Source: Saprospiraceae bacterium (GTDB taxonomy: Bacteria; Bacteroidota; Bacteroidia; Chitinophagales; Saprospiraceae). From it: 64,000 nucleotides of DNA. Location of the stretch: NCBI GenBank assembly GCA_020631355.1, contig JAHDHL010000001.1:235616-299615 (forward strand), read 5' to 3'. Below the pieces are notes generated by a model. That model had not been told where the DNA came from. It searched no databases and worked only from the letters and a program-made list of their open reading frames with translations. A program made the translations under genes and the position numbers. Position 1 is the first letter of the stretch, and the number at the start of each line of letters is the position of its first letter. This document shows positions 9,650-19,500 of the stretch, in pieces.

Positions 9650-10501
9650 ATGCTTAGAATCCTGTTCCTTATGTCAATGACCATACTCATGTTATCATGC
9701 AACGAAAAAAATAATGTTGAATCCACTATTCCAAAAGAAGTGGACGAAACTCCTCTACCTTCGGTAAAGACTCCAGAGGAGGACCTAGGAAAATTCGGTT
9801 TTAAGGAGGGGCTTAGTCCCAAGGATAATCCCATTGCGGAATCCGACCAACTTGTCATCGTCGTCGTACCTGATGATGAAACCATCCAAGGTGTCATGTA
9901 CCAATTCGAAAGAGTCGGAGAAAACTGGCAACAAGAGGGAAAAACCATTCTTGTAAGCATTGGTAAGAACGGTCTTGCATGGGGAAAAGGCGAAATGGAT
10001 GAAAGGGTAATGAGGGGATTCAGAAAACAGGAGGGAGACGGAAAAGCACCTGCAGGAATATTTACTTTTGGTAAGGCATTCGGATATGCGGGTACTGAGG
10101 AAGCTACTGCATTCAAATTACCATATGTCCAATCTACGGATACCTATTTTTGTGTGGACGATGTGAATTCGGCCTACTACAATAGTGTTGTAACCACGGA
10201 CGATGTCAACAAGGATTGGAATAGTGCCGAAGACATGCTACGTAAGGATGGATTATATGAATGGGGCGTTTTTGTCAATCATAATACCCCTGCTGATTCA
10301 GGTGACGGCTCCTGCATTCTCATGCACGTTTGGAGAGGGCAGGGCAAACCCACTGCAGGATGTACGGCCACATCAAAAATCAACTTACTGAAAGTGTTGC
10401 ATTGGTTGGACCCGGAAAAAAATCCAAGGCTTGTCCAGATTACCAAGGATGGTTATCCACAAATGAAAAATTGGTTCGGATTACCCGATATTCCATTGTA
10501 G
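9650..10501 (+). CDS. L,D-transpeptidase (YkuD) family lipoprotein
   Basis: 283 residues from ATG 9650. I chose this start because it gives a compact lipoprotein signal (MLRILFLMSMTILMLSC); a GTG at 9611 overlapping thrA would add 13 residues without benefit. The Cys of LMLSC is the likely lipid site, so the protein probably sits in the envelope. The catalytic region reads H-VWRGQGKP-TAGCTA, matching the His...(S/T)xGC motif of L,D-transpeptidase enzymes. These make 3-3 peptidoglycan crosslinks or attach proteins to peptidoglycan. Upstream, GKNGLAWG and KQEGDGKAPAGIFTFGKAFGY are the typical substrate-side segments of the YafK/ErfK-like branch. The gene follows thrA closely and may share its transcript. 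Confidence 0.85.
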   Translation: MLRILFLMSMTILMLSCNEKNNVESTIPKEVDETPLPSVKTPEEDLGKFGFKEGLSPKDNPIAESDQLVIVVVPDDETIQGVMYQFERVGENWQQEGKTILVSIGKNGLAWGKGEMDERVMRGFRKQEGDGKAPAGIFTFGKAFGYAGTEEATAFKLPYVQSTDTYFCVDDVNSAYYNSVVTTDDVNKDWNSAEDMLRKDGLYEWGVFVNHNTPADSGDGSCILMHVWRGQGKPTAGCTATSKINLLKVLHWLDPEKNPRLVQITKDGYPQMKNWFGLPDIPL

Positions 10502-10550
10502 ACAATAATATCGTCAAAAGAGTTTTATATTAGGTCAAAATGCACCACCC

Positions 10551-11252
10551 ATGAGTGATTCCAAAACACCGGAAAGAATTACGTTCAAACATCTATGGAG
10601 ACAAGTTGTCGCTGTCCTCAATTTTGAGAAAGGATTACCTTTTACCATCTGGCAATTCCTAGTTCATCCTAGGGCTGCTAGTGAGGCTTACCTATTCGGG
10701 GATAGGAAAAAATTCATGGACCCGATCAAATTCATGTTTCTAGCCGTAACGATTGCTGCGTTCATTACACTGAAATTCACCAATACGGAAAGTATGTTGT
10801 CGAATGGATTCGAAGATTTCGAACAGGGGGATGAGATGTTAAAGACATTTACTGCTTACATGGAAAAGTACTACAATGTTTTCCTCTTTGCCAATGTGCT
10901 TTTCTATGCATTCATGACCAAAATCCTATTCACAAAGAAAGGATGGTTCTATACGGAGCATCTTAGCATCAATATGTATATGTATGGCGCAGTTACCTAC
11001 TTTACTCCGTTGATTCTCTTGGTGCCCTATGAGTACCATATGACTTACATGATGGTATTCGGCATCCTTATTTCCATCTACTTCATTTGGGGGTACAAAA
11101 AGATATTTGAGGAAGACTGGCCTATTGCGATTGGAAAGAGTCTACTTGTGTTGATAGTTGCTTCGTTCCTTTATTCCTTTCTCTTATTCTTCATCGTCGG
11201 AATTATTGTAGGATACCAAACGGCACTCAATAATGATATGATGGTGAAATAA
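10551..11252 (+). CDS. DUF3667-like membrane protein lacking the zinc ribbon
   Basis: 233 residues. The opening (RITFKHLWRQVVAVLNFEKGLPFTIWQFLVHPRAASEAYLFGDR) is typical of DUF3667, a Bacteroidota inner-membrane family of unknown function. Family members usually carry an N-terminal CxxC zinc-ribbon, which is absent here. Four or five hydrophobic segments follow (about residues 60-80, 110-130, 145-190 and 200-225). The stop is only 4 bp from the convergent flippase-like gene, with no terminator between them. Confidence 0.8.
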   Translation: MSDSKTPERITFKHLWRQVVAVLNFEKGLPFTIWQFLVHPRAASEAYLFGDRKKFMDPIKFMFLAVTIAAFITLKFTNTESMLSNGFEDFEQGDEMLKTFTAYMEKYYNVFLFANVLFYAFMTKILFTKKGWFYTEHLSINMYMYGAVTYFTPLILLVPYEYHMTYMMVFGILISIYFIWGYKKIFEEDWPIAIGKSLLVLIVASFLYSFLLFFIVGIIVGYQTALNNDMMVK

Positions 11253-11256
11253 CAAA

Positions 11257-12399
11257 TTATTCGGATGCCTCCAATCTTGCCAATTTAGCTTTTCTTCTAT
11301 CATTCAATCTTTCCCTCAACCACCAAGGAATAATGATTGCACCTGCAATCAGGTAAGGGTAATAGGAGAGTAATCTCCAAATCAAAGCAATGATGAAAGA
11401 AATGGTTTCTTCCAGATTATAACCTGCTTGTGAAAGGAAATTACCGAACACCACTTCCGCAAATCCAGCTCCACCAGGTGATGGTAATAGCAATAGAATC
11501 ACGAATAAGTGTTGCAACTTCGCATACAACTCTGTTTGGGTCCAGAAATCCAAGGAAACCAAATTAGGGTCTGCAAAAGCAATAATCAGGCAATTCAGTA
11601 CGACAAATCGGGTAGACCAAGCCAAAGCTGTGGATAAGTATGCCTTAATGTGGAAAAGTTTACTTCGTTTCGTGATTTCCTCAGATGCAACGATGATATC
11701 ATCTCCCAACTCATCCGCTTTATCACGGAATCGCTTCATGAACCACAGTTTACAGAATCCTCTCACTATGGCCTTGAAATGTTTGGGATTAAAAAAGAGA
11801 CCGTAGAAGAAAAAGCCTCCGTATAAAATCATAAGTGCGAATGTTACATAAAACGTCCATTCCCCAAATGCCAATCCCTCCAGCTTAGGTACCACTCCTC
11901 CACCGAAGACCAATAACATCAAAGGAATAGCTGTAACGAAGAATAACGTATCCACAACTATCGTATAGATAATGAGCGCAGTAGTCTTTGCGGCTCCTAA
12001 TTTTTCTTGGGATAATACGAATAATGCCACCGCAGAACCTCCGACACTGGTAGGGGAAACAGCCGAACTGAATTCCCATATGAATATCAATTGTATGGCT
12101 TTACGCCAATTGAAGAAATTCTCAGTCAGGACCCTTAATCGGAAAGCATAGGCAAAATGCCTTACGACCATCATCATTCCTGCCATGAAGATCCAGAACA
12201 ATGTATGGCCATTCCATTTGATGGAGAGGAAAGCATCATGATCCCAGTTGCTGTATAGCATATAACCAATGACCGCCAGTCCTATGAGCATAGGAATGAT
12301 AATTCGGTTCATCTTAATGGAATTCAGGACCTTTTCTTCTTCTTCAGTGAATTCATCGTCCTCCAATTCCACTTCGTTATTCTGTTTCTGTTGGATCAA
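11257..12399 (-). CDS. Flippase-like / lysylphosphatidylglycerol synthase TM-region protein (UPF0104)
   Basis: 380 residues. The acidic N-terminus (VELEDDEFTEEEEKV) is followed by seven or eight hydrophobic segments. Family marks of the UPF0104/YbhN-like flippase domain are seen: RHFAYAFRLRVL, WEFSSAVSPTSVGGSAVALFVLSQE and LLLLPSPGGAGFAEVVFGNF. The last is the conserved PGGxGxxE motif near the C-terminus. It is an inner-membrane protein likely to handle lipid or lipid-linked substrates, but the substrate is unknown. Its start overlaps the end of scpA by 23 bp, which suggests translational coupling. Confidence 0.87.
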   Translation of the reverse strand: MIQQKQNNEVELEDDEFTEEEEKVLNSIKMNRIIIPMLIGLAVIGYMLYSNWDHDAFLSIKWNGHTLFWIFMAGMMMVVRHFAYAFRLRVLTENFFNWRKAIQLIFIWEFSSAVSPTSVGGSAVALFVLSQEKLGAAKTTALIIYTIVVDTLFFVTAIPLMLLVFGGGVVPKLEGLAFGEWTFYVTFALMILYGGFFFYGLFFNPKHFKAIVRGFCKLWFMKRFRDKADELGDDIIVASEEITKRSKLFHIKAYLSTALAWSTRFVVLNCLIIAFADPNLVSLDFWTQTELYAKLQHLFVILLLLPSPGGAGFAEVVFGNFLSQAGYNLEETISFIIALIWRLLSYYPYLIAGAIIIPWWLRERLNDRRKAKLARLEASE

Positions 12400-13141
12400 G
12401 TTCTTCCTTTTCTTTTTTGTATATCCAAAAGTTATTCATTCCCTCACCCACGATTATACCTACCTCCTCTAACTGTATCAACTCCAGGATGGCTAAAAAG
12501 TTAAACAGTGCATGAATTCTATTCTCACATTTACCAAAAATGGAGACGAAATCAGATTTTTCTTCCTGAAAGACCAAATTCCTAACGAAATCCTTTTGGT
12601 CTTCTAGTGTATAATTGTATCGGATGACCTTGTGTACGCGTATCTTCTGTCTGTCCTCATATCGTTCGATGACCTTCTCAAAGGTTTGCAACAACTTGAA
12701 CAAATTCAAAGATTCCAACTCGGCATCCACCAAAGCTTTTTGAGCCAATTGCTTGAGTTCCTTGGAAGCATTCCCCCTAGCCTTACGCTTGGAACGCATT
12801 TCTTCCAAATCACGCATTTCGTCAAGAATGCTCTTATAACGCTTGTACTCCAATAGCTGTTGTACCAATTCTTCCCTTGGGTCAATCTCATTCCCCTCCT
12901 CATCCAATTCCTTTCTGGGCAGCAACATCTTTGCCTTGATTCTACAAAGCGTCGCAGCCACTACAATGAATTCGCTGGCCATATCAATGTTCAGCGTTTC
13001 CATTTGATGGATATAATCCAAGAAATCATTGGTAATCGTCGAAATGGGAATATCATATATATCCAATTCGTCCCTTTCTATGAAGAAAAGGAGGAGGTCA
13101 AAAGGCCCCTCGAATTGTGGTAATACGATATTATAGGTCAT
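12377..13141 (-). CDS. scpA: Segregation and condensation protein A
   Basis: 254 residues. ScpA is the kleisin subunit that bridges SMC heads with ScpB in chromosome condensation. The N-terminus carries the family signature FEGPFDLLLFFIERDELDIYDI and the first helix region SEFIVVAATLCRIKAKMLLP. The acidic linker (EEGNEIDPREELVQQLLEYKRYK) and a C-terminal winged-helix region (LFNFLAILELIQLEEVGI) complete the kleisin layout. No scpB or smc lies in the window. The gene is first of a two-gene run with the flippase-like gene. Confidence 0.96.
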   Translation of the reverse strand: MTYNIVLPQFEGPFDLLLFFIERDELDIYDIPISTITNDFLDYIHQMETLNIDMASEFIVVAATLCRIKAKMLLPRKELDEEGNEIDPREELVQQLLEYKRYKSILDEMRDLEEMRSKRKARGNASKELKQLAQKALVDAELESLNLFKLLQTFEKVIERYEDRQKIRVHKVIRYNYTLEDQKDFVRNLVFQEEKSDFVSIFGKCENRIHALFNFLAILELIQLEEVGIIVGEGMNNFWIYKKEKEELDPTETE

Positions 13142-13366
13142 ATCCGGCTATTTCCGTTTTTGGGACTGCGAAGTTACTTCATTTATCGCTAATTGTCATG
13201 TGTTTGTATCCTAAACTTCCCCGCCCCAACATAAGACCTCATTTTGAATGTACGTCACTTGACAATGCCCCTTTCTTATCTGTTTCCCTCCTGACAATTG
13301 AACCATACCTTCCACATTCAATTTATAATTTGAATAACTTTAGATAACTGACAGAATCATATCATT

Positions 13367-15916
13367 ATGAAATATTCATTTTCCATTATCCTCCTTTTGA
13401 TTTCTTCTTTACTACTTGCTCAAAATTCTTTTGAACAAGCCATAAGAAAAATGGAAAATGACCATCGGGTCACTACTCGATTGAATTCGCATTTAGGTAA
13501 CACCCAATTCGTCCGCTTTTCCCAAGATGCTCCATTACAGCTTCAAGGAAACAACCTTTTAGATAAGGTGAATGATTTTTTCAATAGATATGAGAACATC
13601 TTCATTACTCCGGAAGACAATAGTCACTGGGTTTTCGTCAAGGAACATACTGACCCTACAACAGGTTCCCAACATATTTCCCTACAACAACATTACGATG
13701 GCATACCCGTCTATGGTGCAATATTGAGGTTCCATTTTACTCCGGATTCACGCCTGAGTACCATCAATGGTTGGGTTATTCCCCATTTACAATCCCATCA
13801 CAATCAGCTACTCAACCAAGCCGAAGCCAGTCAATTGGCCAGTCAGTATATGATTGGCAAATATAAGTCCCAGCCTATATCCCCTTTAGGAATCGAATCA
13901 ATTGAATTGTCCTATTACAAAGAGGGATTCATTCAGAATCAACCCAAAGGCCCTGTGCACATGGCTTATAATATCGTCGTATCCGACGGACATAACATAC
14001 GGGAACGCATCATTCTGAATGCAGAAAAAGGCATTGTAATACACGCCCACTCCATGGTGTGTTCCGTATTGAATCGTTCGTTGTATATCAATAGCCTGGA
14101 TAGCCTTGTTTGGGAAGAAGGTGATAACTTTCCCGGAAATCTTGAAGAATGGCCTGCAAGACAAATCATAGCAACGGAGCATACTTATAATTTCTTCCTG
14201 AATTCATTCGGTGTAACATCCTTTGATAATAATGATGCGGAAATGGTCATTCTGCATGCTCCCATAGGAATGGGTTGTCCTAATGCCTCTTGGAATGGGG
14301 TCAGAACCAATTTTTGTGATGGTGTGGGAACCGATGATGTAACCGGACACGAATGGGCCCATGCCTACAACCAGTTTTCAGCTGATTTGATTTATGCCTG
14401 GCAATCAGGTGCACTGAATGAGGCTTACTCTGATATTTGGGGAGAAACCATAGACCTTATCAACAACTTCGATGACGATGATGAAAATTTGGGTCTAAGG
14501 AATGAATGCAGTGATACGGACCGCTGGATGATGGGAGAGGATGCAACAGCTTTTGGTGGAGCAATTCGTGATATGTGGCTCCCTAGTTGTTTCAGTGACC
14601 CGGATGTGGTGGTTGATACATTCTATTTTTGTAATCCATCGGATAATGGGGGCGTACATTCCAACTCAGGAGTCATTAATCATGCTTATGCATTATTGGT
14701 GGATGGAGGCAATTTTAATGGTGTGAATATCCAAGGAATCGGCTTGACCAAAGCAGCACATATTTTTTGGAGAGCCCAGAATTTCTACCTTACACCCATC
14801 AGTGATTTCACTGCATTCTCAGATGCTCTGGAAGCATCCACAATGGACCTAATGGGACAAAATCTGGAGGGACTTTCAACAGGAGCTCCAATCGGGCCAT
14901 CAGGAGAAATCATCACTGCTGCAGATTTGACATCCATTAACGATATCATTGATGTTCTCTTACTCAGGGAAGAACCAGTGTGTGACTTCCAAACCATATT
15001 ACAGCCCGATGCTCCAGCTCCTTGTGAAACACTGGATGCTGTTTTCTTTGATGATTTTGAAAATGGGTTGGATGGATGGATCGTAGAGGCATTACCTGAG
15101 AATCCTGATACATGGAATGCTCGTGAATGGTCTATTGTTACCGATTTACCCAATGAAAGAGATGGGTCTGCTATCTATGTCCCCAATCCCATAATAGGAG
15201 ATTGCCAAACAGACTTGGAAAATGGTATCGTCCGATTGGAAAGTCCTACAATCGTATTTCCTGATGGTGATGATATTTTTCCTCATTTATCATTCACACA
15301 TTATGTTGCTACGGAACCCAATTGGGATGGAGGAAATCTGAAATTCAGTATTGATGGTTCTGATTGGGCTACAATTTCTTCATTGGCATTCATACATAAT
15401 GGATATAATGGCATGTTGAATCCCAGTGACAACCCACTAGGCGACCAGAGGGCTTTCACAGGTGTGGATGAGGGAGGTCACTTCAGCTCATGGGGTGAAA
15501 GTCAGATTGACCTCAGTACCCTTGGTGCAACAGGAGGAAGTGAGGTTCGCATCAGATGGGAATTGGGTGAGGATGGATGCAATGGTAGGGACGGATGGTA
15601 TTTGGATGATATCTTATTCTATACCTGTAATGAGAGTACCACATCCAGTAATGAATTCCTTTCCAATGATTATCTAATGATTTTCCCCAACCCTGTACAG
15701 GAACAATGTGTGGTAACATTCCAGGATGCAATCACTGGCTCATGTAATTTGAATATCATTGATATCTCGGGTAGATTACTCATGGAAAAACACATTTCCC
15801 TATCTAATAGGAATCGAATTATCCTGAATGACCTAGGCTTCCTTCCCAAGGGCATCCATTTCATACATGCTGAAATCAATGGAATCAACTATTTTGGAAA
15901 GATGGTAAAAATCTGA
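13367..15916 (+). CDS. Secreted M4 (thermolysin-like) metallopeptidase with T9SS sorting domain
   Basis: 849 residues. The signal peptide is MKYSFSIILLLISSLLLAQ. The N-terminal FTP/PepSY-like propeptide (about 45-240) includes HYDGIPVYGAILRFHF. The zinc site is H328-EWA-H332 with E352 in NEAYSD, exactly 20 residues on as in thermolysin, and the transition-state His is H439 (SGVINHAY). All catalytic residues are therefore kept. A beta-sandwich region (about 560-750, with DGWYLDDILFYTC) may be a jelly-roll accessory domain. The last 75 or so residues (IFPNPVQEQCVV, then FLPKGIHFIHAE, ending MVKI) form a type A sorting domain. The protein is therefore likely exported by T9SS and cell-attached or released to digest extracellular protein. 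It stands alone, upstream of DUF4269 by 8 bp. Confidence 0.95.
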   Translation: MKYSFSIILLLISSLLLAQNSFEQAIRKMENDHRVTTRLNSHLGNTQFVRFSQDAPLQLQGNNLLDKVNDFFNRYENIFITPEDNSHWVFVKEHTDPTTGSQHISLQQHYDGIPVYGAILRFHFTPDSRLSTINGWVIPHLQSHHNQLLNQAEASQLASQYMIGKYKSQPISPLGIESIELSYYKEGFIQNQPKGPVHMAYNIVVSDGHNIRERIILNAEKGIVIHAHSMVCSVLNRSLYINSLDSLVWEEGDNFPGNLEEWPARQIIATEHTYNFFLNSFGVTSFDNNDAEMVILHAPIGMGCPNASWNGVRTNFCDGVGTDDVTGHEWAHAYNQFSADLIYAWQSGALNEAYSDIWGETIDLINNFDDDDENLGLRNECSDTDRWMMGEDATAFGGAIRDMWLPSCFSDPDVVVDTFYFCNPSDNGGVHSNSGVINHAYALLVDGGNFNGVNIQGIGLTKAAHIFWRAQNFYLTPISDFTAFSDALEASTMDLMGQNLEGLSTGAPIGPSGEIITAADLTSINDIIDVLLLREEPVCDFQTILQPDAPAPCETLDAVFFDDFENGLDGWIVEALPENPDTWNAREWSIVTDLPNERDGSAIYVPNPIIGDCQTDLENGIVRLESPTIVFPDGDDIFPHLSFTHYVATEPNWDGGNLKFSIDGSDWATISSLAFIHNGYNGMLNPSDNPLGDQRAFTGVDEGGHFSSWGESQIDLSTLGATGGSEVRIRWELGEDGCNGRDGWYLDDILFYTCNESTTSSNEFLSNDYLMIFPNPVQEQCVVTFQDAITGSCNLNIIDISGRLLMEKHISLSNRNRIILNDLGFLPKGIHFIHAEINGINYFGKMVKI

Positions 15917-15924
15917 TTTCACGA

Positions 15925-16461
15925 ATGGATTTTTTAAATCTTGAATATCTATCCAAAGGAAATCCAAAACAGAGAAAAGCCTATAAAAGTCTGACCCAAC
16001 TTGGTATTTTCCAGTTGCTTCGAAAGTACGACCCGATTTTGGTCGGAACGATTCCGATTGATATTGATATACCTGAAAGCGACTTGGACATCATCTGTCA
16101 TATCCAAGATATTCCATCATTCAAAAATCATCTTAACGAACTGTTCCAATCCTACTGTTCATATAGGATTCGGGAGAAACAGATTAGAAATCAAACCTGC
16201 ATCATTGCTTCTTTTGATTACGATGGTTTCCTCATTGAGATTTTCGGTCAGCATACTCCCACGGTACAACAATGGGCTTATTTACATATGGTGATTGAAC
16301 ATGAAATCATTCAGAAAAACGGGCCTGGTTTCAAGGAACAAATCAGATTGCTAAAATTGCAAGGTATAAAAACAGAACCCGCATTTGCCCAATTATTGGG
16401 TATACAGGGAGACCCTTTCCAAGGCCTGATTGATTATCATAAAAATAAGAAAGCCGATTAG
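15925..16461 (+). CDS. DUF4269 family protein (nucleotidyltransferase-like)
   Basis: 178 residues. The segment DPILVGTIPIDIDIPESDLDIIC is the DUF4269 signature. The GTxPxxxxxxxSDLD pattern resembles the GS...DxD metal site of polymerase-beta-type nucleotidyltransferases. A third acidic candidate is in DGFLIEIFGQ. No substrate is known. It starts 8 bp after the M4 peptidase, so the two may share a transcript although their roles look unrelated. The stop codon lies inside the terminator hairpin. Confidence 0.85.
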   Translation: MDFLNLEYLSKGNPKQRKAYKSLTQLGIFQLLRKYDPILVGTIPIDIDIPESDLDIICHIQDIPSFKNHLNELFQSYCSYRIREKQIRNQTCIIASFDYDGFLIEIFGQHTPTVQQWAYLHMVIEHEIIQKNGPGFKEQIRLLKLQGIKTEPAFAQLLGIQGDPFQGLIDYHKNKKAD

Positions 16462-16483
16462 GATAATCCTAATCGGCTTTCTT
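16447..16483. terminator. Bidirectional terminator between DUF4269 and the CotH gene
   Basis: An almost unbroken palindrome (16447-16464 with 16466-16483) has A-rich and T-rich ends on both sides, so it can serve both converging genes. It includes the DUF4269 stop codon at 16459-16461. Confidence 0.85.
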
Positions 16484-16505
16484 GGCATATTGATTACGAT
16501 TCGAA

Positions 16506-19500
16506 TCAGTTCATCTTAACCAATTCCCTAACCAGATAGTCATTACCAACATTCATTTTCACGAAGTAAACACCAGAACTCAAGTTCGATAAGGCGTCTA
16601 TGGAAATGATATGCTTACCTGCTCCCAACTGACCTTGGTTGGATTGGTAAACCAACTGTCCTCTTACGTCGAAGATTCCGATTTGCACCTCACTGGCATC
16701 CAATAATGTCATATCAATCACTACATTCTGACGGAAAGGATTCGGATACACATCCACACCTCCTACAGAATTAGGCAAATCCTCCACATCCACATTACAG
16801 CCAGTGGCAAATGTCGTTTCTACATAATCACTTTCTATTCCATTCGAACAAACAGATTTGACCTGGAACAAATAGTTACCACAAGGTACCAAACCGAATA
16901 GGTTGTACATTGGAGAGAATTGGGAAGTCTCATTCCATGTTGTTTCAAGTACCCTTCTGTATCGAATCAGGTATTGTTCCGCATTGGATGGTCCCTGCCA
17001 TGTAACTTCGACATTATCAAAGTCGATATCCGCATTGAAATTCGTAGGTTCAGCACAACCTACTGCACTGAACATCAGATTAACGGTAACGATGGAATCA
17101 CAACCCAAATAATTCGTAAGGGTTTCTGTACCTGTCGGATTGGCTTCATTATAGACCGTTCCATTCACAGTGACACTATAACCATCTCCTTCGTCTCCCA
17201 TATAAGATTCCAAACCTGTGGAATTAGGATTGAATATCAAATTGATATTTACGGTACTATCCTGACCATTGGCAGCTCCGCCAACAATCGTTTCCGTACC
17301 TGTCGGATTGGTTTCGCTGTATACGGTTCCATTTACAGTGACGCTATAGCCATCTCCTTGACACCCTAGATAAGTTTCATTACCAATTCCAGGTGTTACA
17401 GGTGTGAATACCAGATTGATGGTCACTGTACTATCACAACCAGCTGCATTTACCAATACTTCCGTACCTGACGGATTACTTTCGTCGTATAAGGTTCCAT
17501 TAACGGATACACTATAGCCATCTCCCTCATCTCCTATATAATTCTCAACACCAGTACTTTCAGGATTGAATGTAAGATTCACTACAACGGTACTATCCTG
17601 TCCATCATATGCGCCTCCAATGATTACTTCCGTACCTGTCGGGTTATTTTCATCATAAGTGGTTCCATTGACGATGACACTATAACCATCTCCCAAACAA
17701 CCATTATAAGAAACATTACCTTGTCCCGGCGGGTTAGGAATATTAGAGAAGAAAGCCACTACATTATCATTTGTCTGAATTGCCATACTGATGGCATCAG
17801 CGTATTGGTCAGGTCCGAAAGTGTGATTGGCCACTGTCCAATAATTGAAGAACCAACCTGTGGCAGGCTGCGCTGTAAGTGTCATATCTGTTCCTCCGAA
17901 ATAATCGCCTTGATAAGGGTAAGCCAAAGGAATCACTGTATTCACCTGAACATCATTAGGAGAACCTACGGGATCCACATTAACCGTAATGGTATATGGA
18001 CCAGTCACTTCATAACAATCCGTGATACCTGTATCAATGATTGTACAACGTGTTTGGATGAATGCTCTCAAATCCTCTACATTATCCAACCATCCTTGCA
18101 TTGTACCACCCCATCTAGCTATCTGGCGAGGCATCTCAGGAGATATTTCCGCTACCATTTCATCCAATAATCCCTCCATGTACTCACACGTGAAGTAGGT
18201 ATTATTCAAATCCGCATAACGATTGATATATAGATTGTAGAAATCATCATTTTCATACAATGATGTCAACATCTCAACGTGTCCCTCCGGGTCTCCGAAT
18301 GAATCCAATTCCTCAGGGTCACAAGGGTCGGCCTGAGGACCTGTATCGGGTACACCTGTATAATTGATATAATGACCGAATGTCGCATCCATATCCCAAA
18401 GTGCATAACGCCATCTTTGTTTCTGGCCATCAGGATTACGTCCTCTCCACCAAGCAGTATTCCAATTCAACCAATCCGAACAAACCACATGTGTATTCAG
18501 AATGATGTAATCCACCAAACTCTCCACTTCCAACTGTGAGGTTACATAATCGTAATTCGCCTGAACGGACATATCATTCGTAATGATATAATTATGTAGT
18601 GTATTCCAATCTGTCATATCACCATACTCAGCCCAGGTAGCACCCCATGTCTTGATGAAATCAATCCACTTTCTTCCTTGGTTGTAATAAAATTGGGTGA
18701 AATCATTATCATCTACTTTCTCCCTCATATCATACACACCCCAATACTGACCATTCATATAAATGATACAGAACTTACTCGTTCTTTCATCCATTTCCAT
18801 ACCTGCCCTTTGGGAAAGGGTATGTACATATGAATCCCTTACATGAGCTCCATCCTCGAAAGGATAGTTATCATTGGCCGCAGCCTTAAGAATCAATCTT
18901 TGGAATTCTGTTCGGGTCTTATTGGGGAAAATTTGGTCATGAACAGCATAGTCATGTCCGAATTGGTCCCTTACGATGAAATCCACACCTCTTTGGTCAT
19001 AAGCCCAGGAATCATTTCCATGCTTATTATACTCTCCCAAAGCTTCATGAATCAACACCTGATTGGCATCAAAGTACTCAAAGTGTCCCTGTGGTTCAGC
19101 TCCCCAAGAACCGCCTAACAGATTCGGCAAGCCTGAACCTGAAATGGACAAAACGGAAATCGTATGGGTATCATCAACGAAGTAAGTATTCGTTTCGATG
19201 AAACTTGGAGGAACATTAGAATCAGAACTGAAACCCTTTGCCCTTACCACCGTGGTTTGGTTCAATGTAATAGGGCCGGTATACACAGGGTCAGTTTCTT
19301 CAGGTTCGTCACCATCCAAAGTATAATGAACGGTAACATTGGGATCTGTCACATTGATGGTGACCTCTACAGAACCGGAAAACAAACCAGCTGCGGGAGC
19401 AATCTGGGGTTTCTCGGCATAATATGCACTTACATTGGTATTTGAATTACCCGGTGACGGGTTTGTTTCAATACCCCATGTAGCTCCACCATCCGTGGTC

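Noticed and set aside
13142-13366. Promoter of the M4 peptidase gene (ATAATTTG near 13323)
   Set aside because: Only seven of eight bases match TAnnTTTG and no -33 box lies at the usual spacing.
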